Part shown: piece after piece, positions 1 to 5,559 of the stretch
Layout: the number at the start of each line of letters is the position of its first letter
How positions within the stretch are numbered: the stretch's first letter is position 1
Origin: an uncultured Coriobacteriaceae bacterium
GTDB taxonomy: Bacteria > Actinomycetota > Coriobacteriia > Coriobacteriales > Eggerthellaceae
Length of the DNA stretch: 5,945 nucleotides
Reading direction: 5' to 3'
NCBI GenBank assembly: GCA_902767025.1
Contig: CACXFZ010000167.1
Location: 1-5,945 of the forward strand
Notes under the pieces: model-generated
Seen by the model: the letters and a program-made list of their open reading frames with translations, nothing else
Database searches by the model: none
What the model was told of the DNA's origin: nothing
Position numbers and translations under genes: made by a program

Positions 1-407
1 GACTTGCCCTTGGGGTCGAAGTCGGAGCCGCCCTTGCCGCCGCCCATGGGCAGCGTGGTCAGGCTGTTCTTGAAGATCTGCTCAAAGCCCAGGAACTTGA
101 GCATGCCCAGGTAAACGGTGGGGTTGAAGCGCAAGCCGCCCTTGTAGGGGCCGATGGCGCTGTTGAACTGAACGCGGTAACCGCGGTTGACCCGGACCTT
201 GCCCTCGTCGTCAACCCACGGAACGCGGAACATGATCACGCGCTCGGGCTCGACGATGCGCTCCAGCAGCGCGGCCTCTTCGTATTCGGGGTGTGCCTTG
301 ATGGCAGGCTCGAGGCTCGAGAGCACTTCGGTGACAGCCTGGATGAACTCGGGCTCGTGGGCGTTCTTCTGCTTGACTTCTTCGATGACTCGTTCAACGT
401 ATCCCAT
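1..407 (-). CDS. gdhA: NADP-type glutamate dehydrogenase, hexameric family; 5' part only, runs off the left edge
   Basis: Catalyses reductive amination of 2-oxoglutarate with ammonium to L-glutamate (reversible) in the cytoplasm, an ammonium-assimilation step. The 135 complete codons begin MGYVERVIEEVKQKN and cover most of the substrate-binding domain. They include GPYKGGLRF (Lys89), an IFKNSLTTLPMGGGKGG stretch with Lys113 and catalytic Lys125, then SDFDP. By family knowledge these lysines match, even in numbering, the substrate-binding and catalytic lysines of the clostridial hexameric enzyme, so no N-terminal indel is apparent. The start is fixed by AGAAGGAG 6 nt upstream. The coenzyme-binding domain lies outside the window, so NADP rather than NAD use is inferred from the family. 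It is transcribed divergently from uvrC with its own TATAAT. No frameshift is seen in the visible part. Confidence 0.96.
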   Translation of the reverse strand, partial: MGYVERVIEEVKQKNAHEPEFIQAVTEVLSSLEPAIKAHPEYEEAALLERIVEPERVIMFRVPWVDDEGKVRVNRGYRVQFNSAIGPYKGGLRFNPTVYLGMLKFLGFEQIFKNSLTTLPMGGGKGGSDFDPKGK

Positions 408-413
408 CGGGTT

Positions 414-421
414 CTCCTTCT
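414..421 (-). promoter_or_regulatory. Ribosome binding site of gdhA
   Basis: On the minus strand AGAAGGAG lies 6 nt before the ATG at 407. It is a strong Shine-Dalgarno match and decides the gdhA start. Confidence 0.85.
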
Positions 422-440
422 AGGTTCACGTACATGACCT
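422..440. promoter_or_regulatory. Imperfect dyad in the gdhA leader, possible operator or RNA hairpin
   Basis: The plus strand reads AGGTTCACGTACATGACCT. The arms AGGTTCA and TGACCT pair over 6 bp with one bulged base around a 6-nt centre that contains GTAC. The dyad sits between the predicted gdhA transcription start (about 439-440) and the gdhA ribosome binding site. It could be a repressor site or a short leader hairpin. No regulator can be named from the sequence, and a chance dyad is possible. Confidence 0.35.
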
Positions 441-445
441 CACTG

Positions 446-451
446 ATTATA
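446..451 (-). promoter_or_regulatory. -10 element of the gdhA promoter
   Basis: The minus strand has a perfect TATAAT here. It places transcription start near 439-440 and gives a leader of roughly 32 nt before the gdhA ATG. The region 16-18 bp upstream (about 468-475) has no good TTGACA match, so the promoter may be weak or activator-dependent, or may rely on the -10 alone. Confidence 0.6.
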
Positions 452-506
452 GGGTGAGCGACCCCGCTTCGCATGCAGAAACAGAATCGTAACAACATCC
501 AAGCGC

Positions 507-512
507 TATACT
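507..512 (+). promoter_or_regulatory. -10 element of the uvrC promoter, implying a leaderless transcript
   Basis: TATACT (5 of 6 to consensus) ends 7 nt before the A of the uvrC ATG at 520. Normal -10 to +1 spacing would start transcription at 519 or 520, at the start codon itself. No purine-rich Shine-Dalgarno stretch exists between 490 and 519, which agrees with a leaderless mRNA. No convincing -35 hexamer is visible about 17 bp upstream (484-489 reads GAATCG). Confidence 0.55.
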
Positions 513-519
513 TGCACCC

Positions 520-2475
520 ATGGCATCGCTCGACGACATCCGCAGGCAGGTATCCGAAGTACCCGAAACGCACGGGGTCTACCTGTGGAAGGACGCGCAG
601 GGCACGGTCATCTACGTGGGCAAGGCCAAACAGCTGCGCTCGCGGATGCGCCAGTACGTGAACCTGCAGGACGAGCGAGCGAAGATCCCCCTGCTGGTGG
701 AATCCATCGACTCGTTCGAATACATCGTCACGCAGAGCGAGCACGAGAGCCTGGTGCTCGAAAAGAACCTGATCGACGAGCATTCGCCGTACTTCAACGC
801 CGACTTCAAGGACGACAAGAGCTACCCCTACATCGCCCTGACCACATCCGACCCGTTTCCCGCCATCAAGTACACGCGCGAGAAGCTCCGCAAGGGCACC
901 ACGTACTTCGGGCCCTTCACCGACAGCAGGGCGGCGCGCAAGCTCATCGAGGTGTCGCGCAAGGTGGCGCCTTTGTGCGCGGCAACCTGCTCGGAATGGC
1001 GCAGGATGAAGCGGTCGTGGGAGCAGGGTGGCGCCTCGTCGAAGGCATCGGGCCCCTCGTGCGAATACGAAGTCTCGAGCATCAACGGCAAGGCCTGCTT
1101 CGACTACCACGTGGGAATCGGCCCGGGTGCGTGCTGCGGCGCGATCTCGGCGGAGGAGTACAAGCGAAACGTCGCGCGCATCGAGCGCTTCCTGAAAGGC
1201 CACCAGGACGAATTCGTCGACGAGCTCACCCAGGAGATGCAGGAGGCGGCGCAGGACCTGGACTTCGAGCGCGCCGCCCGCATCAAGTCGCGCATCGAGA
1301 TCATCCAGTCGGTGAGCATGCGACAGCATGTCGTGTCGTCGCGCAACCTGAACGCCGACGTGCTGGGCTTCAACAGGGAGGAAACCATCGCCGGCGTGCA
1401 CGTTCTGATGGTGCGCGAGGGCAGGGTGGTGAACAGCAACGAATTCGTGCTGAATAAGGGCAAGGACGTTCCCGACCAGGACCTGCTGCATTCGTTTTTG
1501 CTGCGCTACTACGACTCGACGACGTCGATTCCCCGCGAGATCATCTGCGCGCTCGCGCCGGAAGACGAGGAGGCCATGGAGGAGTGGCTTTCGCGCAAGC
1601 TCGACAGCAAGCACGGTGCGCGGGTGGGATTCACCACCCCCAGCCGCGGCGAGAAGCTCAAGCTGCTGCAGATGGCCGAAGTCAACGCGGGCCACACGCT
1701 TGCACGCTACAAGGTGCGCACCAATTACGAGGATGCGCGCATCAACGACGCCCTGCTGCAGCTCGAAAGCGCCCTTGCGCTGCCTTCGCCCCCGATGCGC
1801 ATCGAATGCTTCGACATCTCGACGATCCATGGCTCGTACACGGTCGCGTCGATGGTCGTGTTCACCAACGGCAAGCCGGACAAGAACCAGTACCGACGTT
1901 TCAAGGTGAAGGCGCAGCTGGACGAGGCGAACGACTTCCTTTCGATGCAGGAAGTCCTCGCACGGCGCTACGCCCCCGAGCGCATGGCCGACGAGCGGTT
2001 CGGGTCCGCCCCCGACCTGCTCATCCTGGACGGCGGCAAGCCACAGCTGAGCGCCGCGCTGAAGATGTTCGATGAGCTCGACATCGACATCCCGGTGGCC
2101 GGCTTGGCCAAGCGCGACGAAGAGCTGTTCGTGCCCTGGCAGGATTCGGGCCCCGTCGTGCTTCCCGCCGGCTCGAGCTCGCTGTACCTGGTCAAGCATG
2201 TGCGCGACGAGGCGCACCGTTTCGCCATCACGTTCCACCGCGAGCTGCGCGGCAAGGGCATGACCGCAAGCGTGCTCGACGACGTGGCCGGCATCGGGCC
2301 CGTGCGCAAGAAGGCGCTGCTGAAGCATTTCAAGAGCTTCAAGCACCTGCGCGAGGCGACGCTTCAGGACATCAAGGATGCAGGCGTGGTGCCAACCGAG
2401 GTCGCAGAGGAGCTGTACGCGGTGCTCAGGCAGTATAATGACGCTAGATCGAACACATCCCAAGGACAGGTGTAG
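520..2475 (+). CDS. uvrC: UvrABC system protein C, excinuclease subunit
   Basis: Makes the 3' and 5' incisions around DNA lesions in nucleotide excision repair, acting with UvrB after UvrA loading. At 651 aa it is full length for the family. Residues about 17-95 are the GIY-YIG nuclease (GVY at 19-21, IYVGKA at 31-36, Arg42, Glu81). Residues 153-206 are a cysteine-rich segment. Residues about 232-267 form the UvrB-binding UVR helix pair. Residues about 427-575 are the RNase H-like second nuclease, with Asp432 in FDIS, Asp504 in ILDGGKPQ and His566 in DEAHRF as the likely acidic/His catalytic set. Tandem helix-hairpin-helix motifs follow from about 583 (DDVAGIGPVRKKALL). The start is forced: an in-frame TAA lies at 490-492 with no ATG, GTG or TTG before 520. 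It has no Shine-Dalgarno. The Cys segment carries a charged/Ser-rich insertion and lacks the canonical third cysteine. It leads the rapZ-yvcK-whiA run. Confidence 0.97.
   Translation: MASLDDIRRQVSEVPETHGVYLWKDAQGTVIYVGKAKQLRSRMRQYVNLQDERAKIPLLVESIDSFEYIVTQSEHESLVLEKNLIDEHSPYFNADFKDDKSYPYIALTTSDPFPAIKYTREKLRKGTTYFGPFTDSRAARKLIEVSRKVAPLCAATCSEWRRMKRSWEQGGASSKASGPSCEYEVSSINGKACFDYHVGIGPGACCGAISAEEYKRNVARIERFLKGHQDEFVDELTQEMQEAAQDLDFERAARIKSRIEIIQSVSMRQHVVSSRNLNADVLGFNREETIAGVHVLMVREGRVVNSNEFVLNKGKDVPDQDLLHSFLLRYYDSTTSIPREIICALAPEDEEAMEEWLSRKLDSKHGARVGFTTPSRGEKLKLLQMAEVNAGHTLARYKVRTNYEDARINDALLQLESALALPSPPMRIECFDISTIHGSYTVASMVVFTNGKPDKNQYRRFKVKAQLDEANDFLSMQEVLARRYAPERMADERFGSAPDLLILDGGKPQLSAALKMFDELDIDIPVAGLAKRDEELFVPWQDSGPVVLPAGSSSLYLVKHVRDEAHRFAITFHRELRGKGMTASVLDDVAGIGPVRKKALLKHFKSFKHLREATLQDIKDAGVVPTEVAEELYAVLRQYNDARSNTSQGQV
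2434..2439 (+). promoter_or_regulatory. Possible internal -10 element for rapZ-yvcK-whiA
   Basis: A perfect TATAAT lies inside the last codons of uvrC (Gln-Tyr-Asn). It would start transcription near 2446, about 34 nt before the rapZ ATG, with room for the rapZ ribosome binding site. No TTGACA-like hexamer is seen about 17 bp upstream (2411-2416 reads AGCTGT). The hexamer could simply be coding sequence. Confidence 0.3.
2468..2472 (+). promoter_or_regulatory. Ribosome binding site of rapZ
   Basis: AGGTG, within the longer purine stretch AAGGACAGGTG, ends 7 nt before the ATG at 2480. It supports that start over the upstream in-frame ATGs at 2378 and 2438, which lie inside uvrC. Confidence 0.55.
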
Positions 2476-2479
2476 GCAT

Positions 2480-3427
2480 ATGGCTTCCAGCAACACGGGT
2501 ACTTCTGCATCGAGCTCGCCCATCGAGCTCGTCGTGATCACCGGCATGAGCGGTGCCGGGCGCACGGAAGCGATGCACACGTTCGAGGACCTGGACTACT
2601 TCTGCATCGACAACCTGCCGCCCAAGCTGCTGCATTCGCTGGTCGAATCGGACAACATCCCCAACACGAACGCGCCGCAGCGCAAGCTGGCCGTGGTTTG
2701 CGACGCGCGCACCAGCGACTACCTGCACGAGCTGCGCAACGAGCTCGTGGAACTGGGACAGCGGGGCGTGGAATACCGCATCATCTTCCTGGACGCATCC
2801 GACGAGACCCTGCTGGCGCGCTACAAGGCCAGCAGGCGCCGCCATCCGCTGTGCCTGGGCAACAACATGACCATCGCTCAGGGCATCACGCGCGAGCGCG
2901 AGCTCCTGTCCGAGCTGCGCGAAGCTGCCAACCTGCTCGTGGACACCACGCACATCAAGCCCATCGAGCTGCGGGAGACGCTGCGCGACGCCTTCAGCAC
3001 GCAGGCGCCGCAGACCGGTTTGGGCATCGTCGTGTACTCGTTCGGGTTCAAGCACGGAGCCGCCACGGATGCCGACATCGTCATCGACGTGCGGTTTTTG
3101 CCCAACCCCTACTACGACCCCGAGCTGCGGCACCTGACTGGGCTCGACGACCCGGTGCGCGATTTCGTGATGAACCGCCCCGAGACCAAGGAGTTCCTGG
3201 ACGCCTGGCAGAACCTTCTGTCGTGCATCATGCCCGGCTACGTCGCCGAGGGCAAGCAGCAGATAGCCATCGGCGTGGGTTGCACCGGCGGCCAGCACCG
3301 CAGCGTCACGCTGGCCGAAGCCACCGGCGACTTCCTGGCCAAGGAAGGCTACCGCGTGCACGTGACGCACCGCGACCTGTCTCGCGCCGAGCGGTCGACG
3401 CAAGAGGGGGAGGGCGCCCATGCCTAG
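2480..3427 (+). CDS. rapZ: RapZ/YvcJ family nucleotide-binding protein
   Basis: P-loop nucleotide-binding protein of 315 aa. In E. coli RapZ senses glucosamine-6-phosphate and hands the GlmZ small RNA to RNase E. In B. subtilis YvcJ hydrolyses GTP. The role in Actinomycetota is not settled, so I assign the family rather than a mechanism. Residues 16-29 give the first strand and Walker A, GMSGAGRT (22-29), with Arg28 replacing the usual Lys. FEDLDYFCIDNLPP (35-48) is the family signature. Further landmarks are VVCDAR (72-77), IIFLDASDE (101-109), the C-terminal FGFKHG (188-193), DVRFLPNP (203-210) and GCTGGQHRS (267-275). The start at 2480 follows uvrC by 4 nt and is supported by AGGTG. It leaves a 14-residue Ser-rich N-terminal extension (SSNTGTSASSS) compared with typical members of about 285-295 aa. 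The end overlaps yvcK by 8 nt. Confidence 0.95.
   Translation: MASSNTGTSASSSPIELVVITGMSGAGRTEAMHTFEDLDYFCIDNLPPKLLHSLVESDNIPNTNAPQRKLAVVCDARTSDYLHELRNELVELGQRGVEYRIIFLDASDETLLARYKASRRRHPLCLGNNMTIAQGITRERELLSELREAANLLVDTTHIKPIELRETLRDAFSTQAPQTGLGIVVYSFGFKHGAATDADIVIDVRFLPNPYYDPELRHLTGLDDPVRDFVMNRPETKEFLDAWQNLLSCIMPGYVAEGKQQIAIGVGCTGGQHRSVTLAEATGDFLAKEGYRVHVTHRDLSRAERSTQEGEGAHA
2508..2531 (+). repeat. Direct repeat of CATCGAGCTCG near the rapZ 5' end
   Basis: Two exact 11-bp copies lie at 2508-2518 and 2521-2531, each containing the 8-bp palindrome CGAGCTCG. They are read in different frames in rapZ (Ser-Ser-Ser against Ile-Glu-Leu), so amino-acid repetition does not explain them. They could be a small duplication, a regulator site just inside the gene, or GC-rich coincidence. 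Confidence 0.5.
3405..3413 (+). promoter_or_regulatory. Ribosome binding site of yvcK, inside the rapZ 3' end
   Basis: AGGGGGAGG lies 6 nt before the yvcK ATG. This strong site is embedded in the codons for the acidic, Gly-rich RapZ tail and fits translational coupling across the 8-nt overlap. Confidence 0.75.
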
Positions 3428-4532
3428 CCCGTTCAAACTCGATCCTTCGGCCACCGCCGCGTTCAGCGCCATCAGGGATTCAGAGCCGGTGGTCAGCAGC
3501 GCCGAGGAGGCGAAGGCCGTGGTCATCGGCGGCGGCACCGGCGCGCCCGCGTCGATTCAGACGCTGCTGTCGTTGGGCGCGTCCACGTCGGCGGTTGTCG
3601 CCATGGCAGACGATGGCGGCTCGACCGGCCAGCTGCGAAACGCCGCGCACGTGACCCCTCCGGGCGACGTGCGCAAGTGCTTGGTTGCGCTGGCGGCAGA
3701 TCCCAGCGCGCCTTTGACCAACGCGTTCAAGTACCGCTTCGAATTCGCCAACAACCACACCCTGGGCAATTTGATGCTTTCCGCGCTCGAAAACGCGACC
3801 GAGTCGTTCCCGGAGGCCATCCGCATCTGCGAGGACCTGTTGGACGCGCGCGGCCACGTGTACCCGTCCACCCTGGACAACATCACGCTGTGCGGGCGCA
3901 CGCTCGACGGCGAGACCATCGAAGGGCAGGCGCTGCTCTCGCATGCAAAGACCGCACTCAACGAAGTGTGGATCAAGGAGGGCCCTCAGGCGCGGGCATA
4001 CCCCCTTGCCATCAAAGCCATCTGCGAGGCGGACCTGATCGTGCTGGGTCCCGGCTCGCTGTTCACGTCCATCATCCCCAACCTGCTGGTGCCGGGCGTG
4101 CTGGAGGCGATAGAGTCGTCGCGCGGCAAGGTGCTGTTCGTGTGCGGGCTCGCCGACATGCAAGGGGAGACCTGGGGCCTGTCCGCCGAAGAGCACCTGG
4201 ACGCCCTGATCCGCCATGGCATGGGCGGCCTGATCGACTACATGCTGGTGCACACGCCGCAACCGCTGAAGCGCAGCAAGGTGGCCGACCGGATCCTGGA
4301 CATCGACACGCCTTCGGTCACGCCGCTGCGGCCTCCCGCCGGGTTGCTGAAGCGGGCCGCCATCCGCCCCGTTTCGATCAACTACGAATCGGCCCAGCGC
4401 ATACAGCAGCGCGGCCCGGTCGTCATCGCCCGCAACCTGGCAGACCCCGAGCGGCCGACCTGGCACGACCCGCTGGCGTTGCGTGCCGCCTTTGCCGAGG
4501 TGCTGAAGAAATGTCGTTCACAGCAGAGGTAA
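3420..4532 (+). CDS. yvcK: YvcK/CuvA-type gluconeogenesis factor (CofD-like fold)
   Basis: 370-aa cytoplasmic protein of the UPF0052/CofD-like family. In B. subtilis YvcK is needed for growth and normal morphology on gluconeogenic carbon sources and binds UDP-sugars. The mycobacterial homologue CuvA is linked to cell-wall synthesis. I infer a similar envelope-precursor role. Seen here: Gly-rich loop VVIGGGTGAPAS (34-45), MADDGGSTGQLR (62-73), PPGDVRKCLVAL (80-91), NNHTLGNLML (111-120) and the strongly conserved LGPGSLFTSIIPNLLVPG (209-226). GET at 249-251 sits where relatives have a TQxGET motif, but here it is preceded by GLADMQ. A tail of about 30 residues precedes the first strand, which is longer than in most Firmicutes homologues. 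The ATG overlaps the rapZ stop (ATGCCTAG) and has a strong ribosome binding site. The 3' end overlaps whiA by 22 nt. It is not expected to be a true CofD, because no F420 genes are near. Confidence 0.94.
   Translation: MPSPFKLDPSATAAFSAIRDSEPVVSSAEEAKAVVIGGGTGAPASIQTLLSLGASTSAVVAMADDGGSTGQLRNAAHVTPPGDVRKCLVALAADPSAPLTNAFKYRFEFANNHTLGNLMLSALENATESFPEAIRICEDLLDARGHVYPSTLDNITLCGRTLDGETIEGQALLSHAKTALNEVWIKEGPQARAYPLAIKAICEADLIVLGPGSLFTSIIPNLLVPGVLEAIESSRGKVLFVCGLADMQGETWGLSAEEHLDALIRHGMGGLIDYMLVHTPQPLKRSKVADRILDIDTPSVTPLRPPAGLLKRAAIRPVSINYESAQRIQQRGPVVIARNLADPERPTWHDPLALRAAFAEVLKKCRSQQR
4497..4502 (+). promoter_or_regulatory. Ribosome binding site of whiA, inside the yvcK 3' end
   Basis: GAGGTG lies 8 nt before the whiA ATG at 4511. 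The site lies within yvcK codons, so whiA initiation takes place while ribosomes finish yvcK. Confidence 0.65.
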
Positions 4533-5449
4533 AAGAGGAGCTCAGCCACGTCGCTCCCGTATGCTCCCATTGCGACAAGGCGCTGCTGTCGGCACTCGTG
4601 CGCATAGAGGGAACGCTCTACCTGTCCGGCTCGGGCAGGTGCCGCGTCGACGTCGTCACCGACTCGGCCAACGTCGCGCGCCTGGTCATCCGGCTCGCTC
4701 ATTCCATCTACAACCTGGACACGGAATCGACGGTGCGGCGCAGCGTGCTGCACAAGACCCCGAACTACCTGGTCAGCATCCCCGAGCAGCCCCATCTGGT
4801 GAAGGCGTTGAACGACATGGGCATCTTGTCCGACGACGGGCTCACCGCCGGCATCGCGAAGCGGCTGATCGAGAAGCGCTGCTGTTCGGCCGCCTACCTG
4901 CGCGGGGTGTTCCTGGGCAGCGGCTTCATCGCCAACCCCAAGGGCGACTTCCACTTCGAGATGACCGTGGAATCCGAAGAACTGGCGCGCGACGTCGTCG
5001 ACGTGCTCGAAGCGCGCGGCATCGGGGCGCGCATGATGCAGCGCAGGAGCAACTTCATCGTCTACATGAAAAGCGGCACGGCAATCACCGAGTTTCTGGC
5101 CTTGACCGGTGCCCACCGGTGCGCGCTCGCCATCGAAAACGAACGCGTCATCAAGAGCATGCGCAACGACGTGAACCGCATCGTCAACGCCGAAGTCGCC
5201 AACCAGGCCAAGGCGGCCGATGCCGGGCTTTCGCAGCTCAGGGACATCAAGACGATCATGGAGGCCCAGAGGCTGGGGGACCTTTCCCCTGCGCTGCAGC
5301 AGTTCGTGCTTCTGCGCGCCGCCAACCCGCACATGTCGATCAAGGAACTGGGCGAGCTCGCCGACCCGCCGTTGTCGAAATCCGCCGTGTACCACAGGAT
5401 CCGGCGCATCGAGCAGCTGGCCCAGGAGATACGCGATGCCCACGCATAA
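4511..5449 (+). CDS. whiA: DNA-binding regulator WhiA
   Basis: WhiA is a DNA-binding protein. In Streptomyces it works with WhiB to switch on sporulation septation genes; in B. subtilis it affects division and chromosome segregation. At 312 aa this is full length. The canonical N-terminus MSFTAEVKEELSH supports the start at 4511 despite the 22-nt overlap with yvcK. Residues about 1-90 are the WhiA N-terminal domain. Residues about 125-210 are the LAGLIDADG-homing-endonuclease-like domain, with YLRGVFLGSGFI (129-140) lacking the catalytic acid of true nucleases, as is usual for WhiA. Residues about 255-305 are the helix-turn-helix part, with SIKELGELADPPLSKSAVYH (276-295) containing the recognition region. 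The target genes cannot be read from this window. A 9-bp inverted repeat begins over its stop codon. It is the last gene of the uvrC run, just ahead of gap. Confidence 0.96.
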   Translation: MSFTAEVKEELSHVAPVCSHCDKALLSALVRIEGTLYLSGSGRCRVDVVTDSANVARLVIRLAHSIYNLDTESTVRRSVLHKTPNYLVSIPEQPHLVKALNDMGILSDDGLTAGIAKRLIEKRCCSAAYLRGVFLGSGFIANPKGDFHFEMTVESEELARDVVDVLEARGIGARMMQRRSNFIVYMKSGTAITEFLALTGAHRCALAIENERVIKSMRNDVNRIVNAEVANQAKAADAGLSQLRDIKTIMEAQRLGDLSPALQQFVLLRAANPHMSIKELGELADPPLSKSAVYHRIRRIEQLAQEIRDAHA

Positions 5450-5477
5450 TGGCTGTTCGGCTGAAATTATTATGCGT
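5442..5477. repeat. 9-bp perfect inverted repeat across the whiA stop codon
   Basis: ACGCATAAT (5442-5450) and ATTATGCGT (5469-5477) are exact reverse complements separated by 18 nt. The left arm contains the whiA stop codon TAA (5447-5449). No T-run follows on either strand and the stem is AT-rich, so it is a poor intrinsic terminator. It could be a hairpin protecting the mRNA 3' end, or a protein-binding dyad 14 bp upstream of the gap -35. The 18-nt loop also contains GGCTGttcGGCTG. Confidence 0.6.
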
Positions 5478-5490
5478 ACACGGGACTCGT

Positions 5491-5521
5491 TTGACATTTG
5501 GTGTGCAATATCGATTACCCT
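5491..5521 (+). promoter_or_regulatory. Promoter of gap
   Basis: A perfect -35 hexamer TTGACA lies at 5491-5496. The best -10 candidate of the TAnnnT type is TACCCT at 5516-5521 with a 19-bp spacer; ATTACC at 5514-5519 gives 17 bp but matches less well. Transcription would begin near 5528, leaving a leader of about 32 nt. The -35 call is firm as a string match and the -10 is uncertain. The stretch is clearly more AT-rich than the flanking genes, as expected for a promoter. Confidence 0.6.
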
Positions 5522-5545
5522 AGTACAGACGTCATGCAACGATTG

Positions 5546-5552
5546 AAAGGGG
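5546..5552 (+). promoter_or_regulatory. Ribosome binding site of gap
   Basis: AAAGGGG lies 7 nt before the ATG at 5560 and supports that start. Confidence 0.75.
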
Positions 5553-5559
5553 CTTGGTT

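Noticed and set aside
455..480. GCATGC palindrome and GGGT...ACCC half-sites between gdhA and uvrC
   Set aside because: Arms of 3-4 bp are expected by chance in GC-rich DNA and do not form a larger symmetric site.
2378..2479. Longer rapZ beginning at 2378 or 2438
   Set aside because: The extension lies inside uvrC codons and matches nothing in the family, whereas ATG 2480 has AGGTG at good spacing and follows the uvrC stop.
394..2580. A 728-codon open frame antisense to uvrC
   Set aside because: It mirrors uvrC in a GC-rich genome where the opposite frame rarely meets stops. Its translation is Arg/Val/Leu/Ala/His-rich and low in known motifs, and UvrC on the plus strand has every expected domain.
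3677..4510. Upstream extension of whiA to 3677 in its frame
   Set aside because: That stretch is a shadow of yvcK. MSFTAEVKEELSH at 4511 is the canonical WhiA N-terminus and has GAGGTG upstream.
5442..5490. Intrinsic terminator after whiA
   Set aside because: A hairpin exists but has an AT-rich stem, an 18-nt loop and no following T-run, so it is listed only as an inverted repeat.
2444..5539. Long antisense open frames over rapZ, yvcK and whiA (2444-3538, 3480-4466, 4382-5539)
   Set aside because: Same GC-rich shadow effect; no ribosome binding sites or recognisable domains, and the plus-strand genes are clear.
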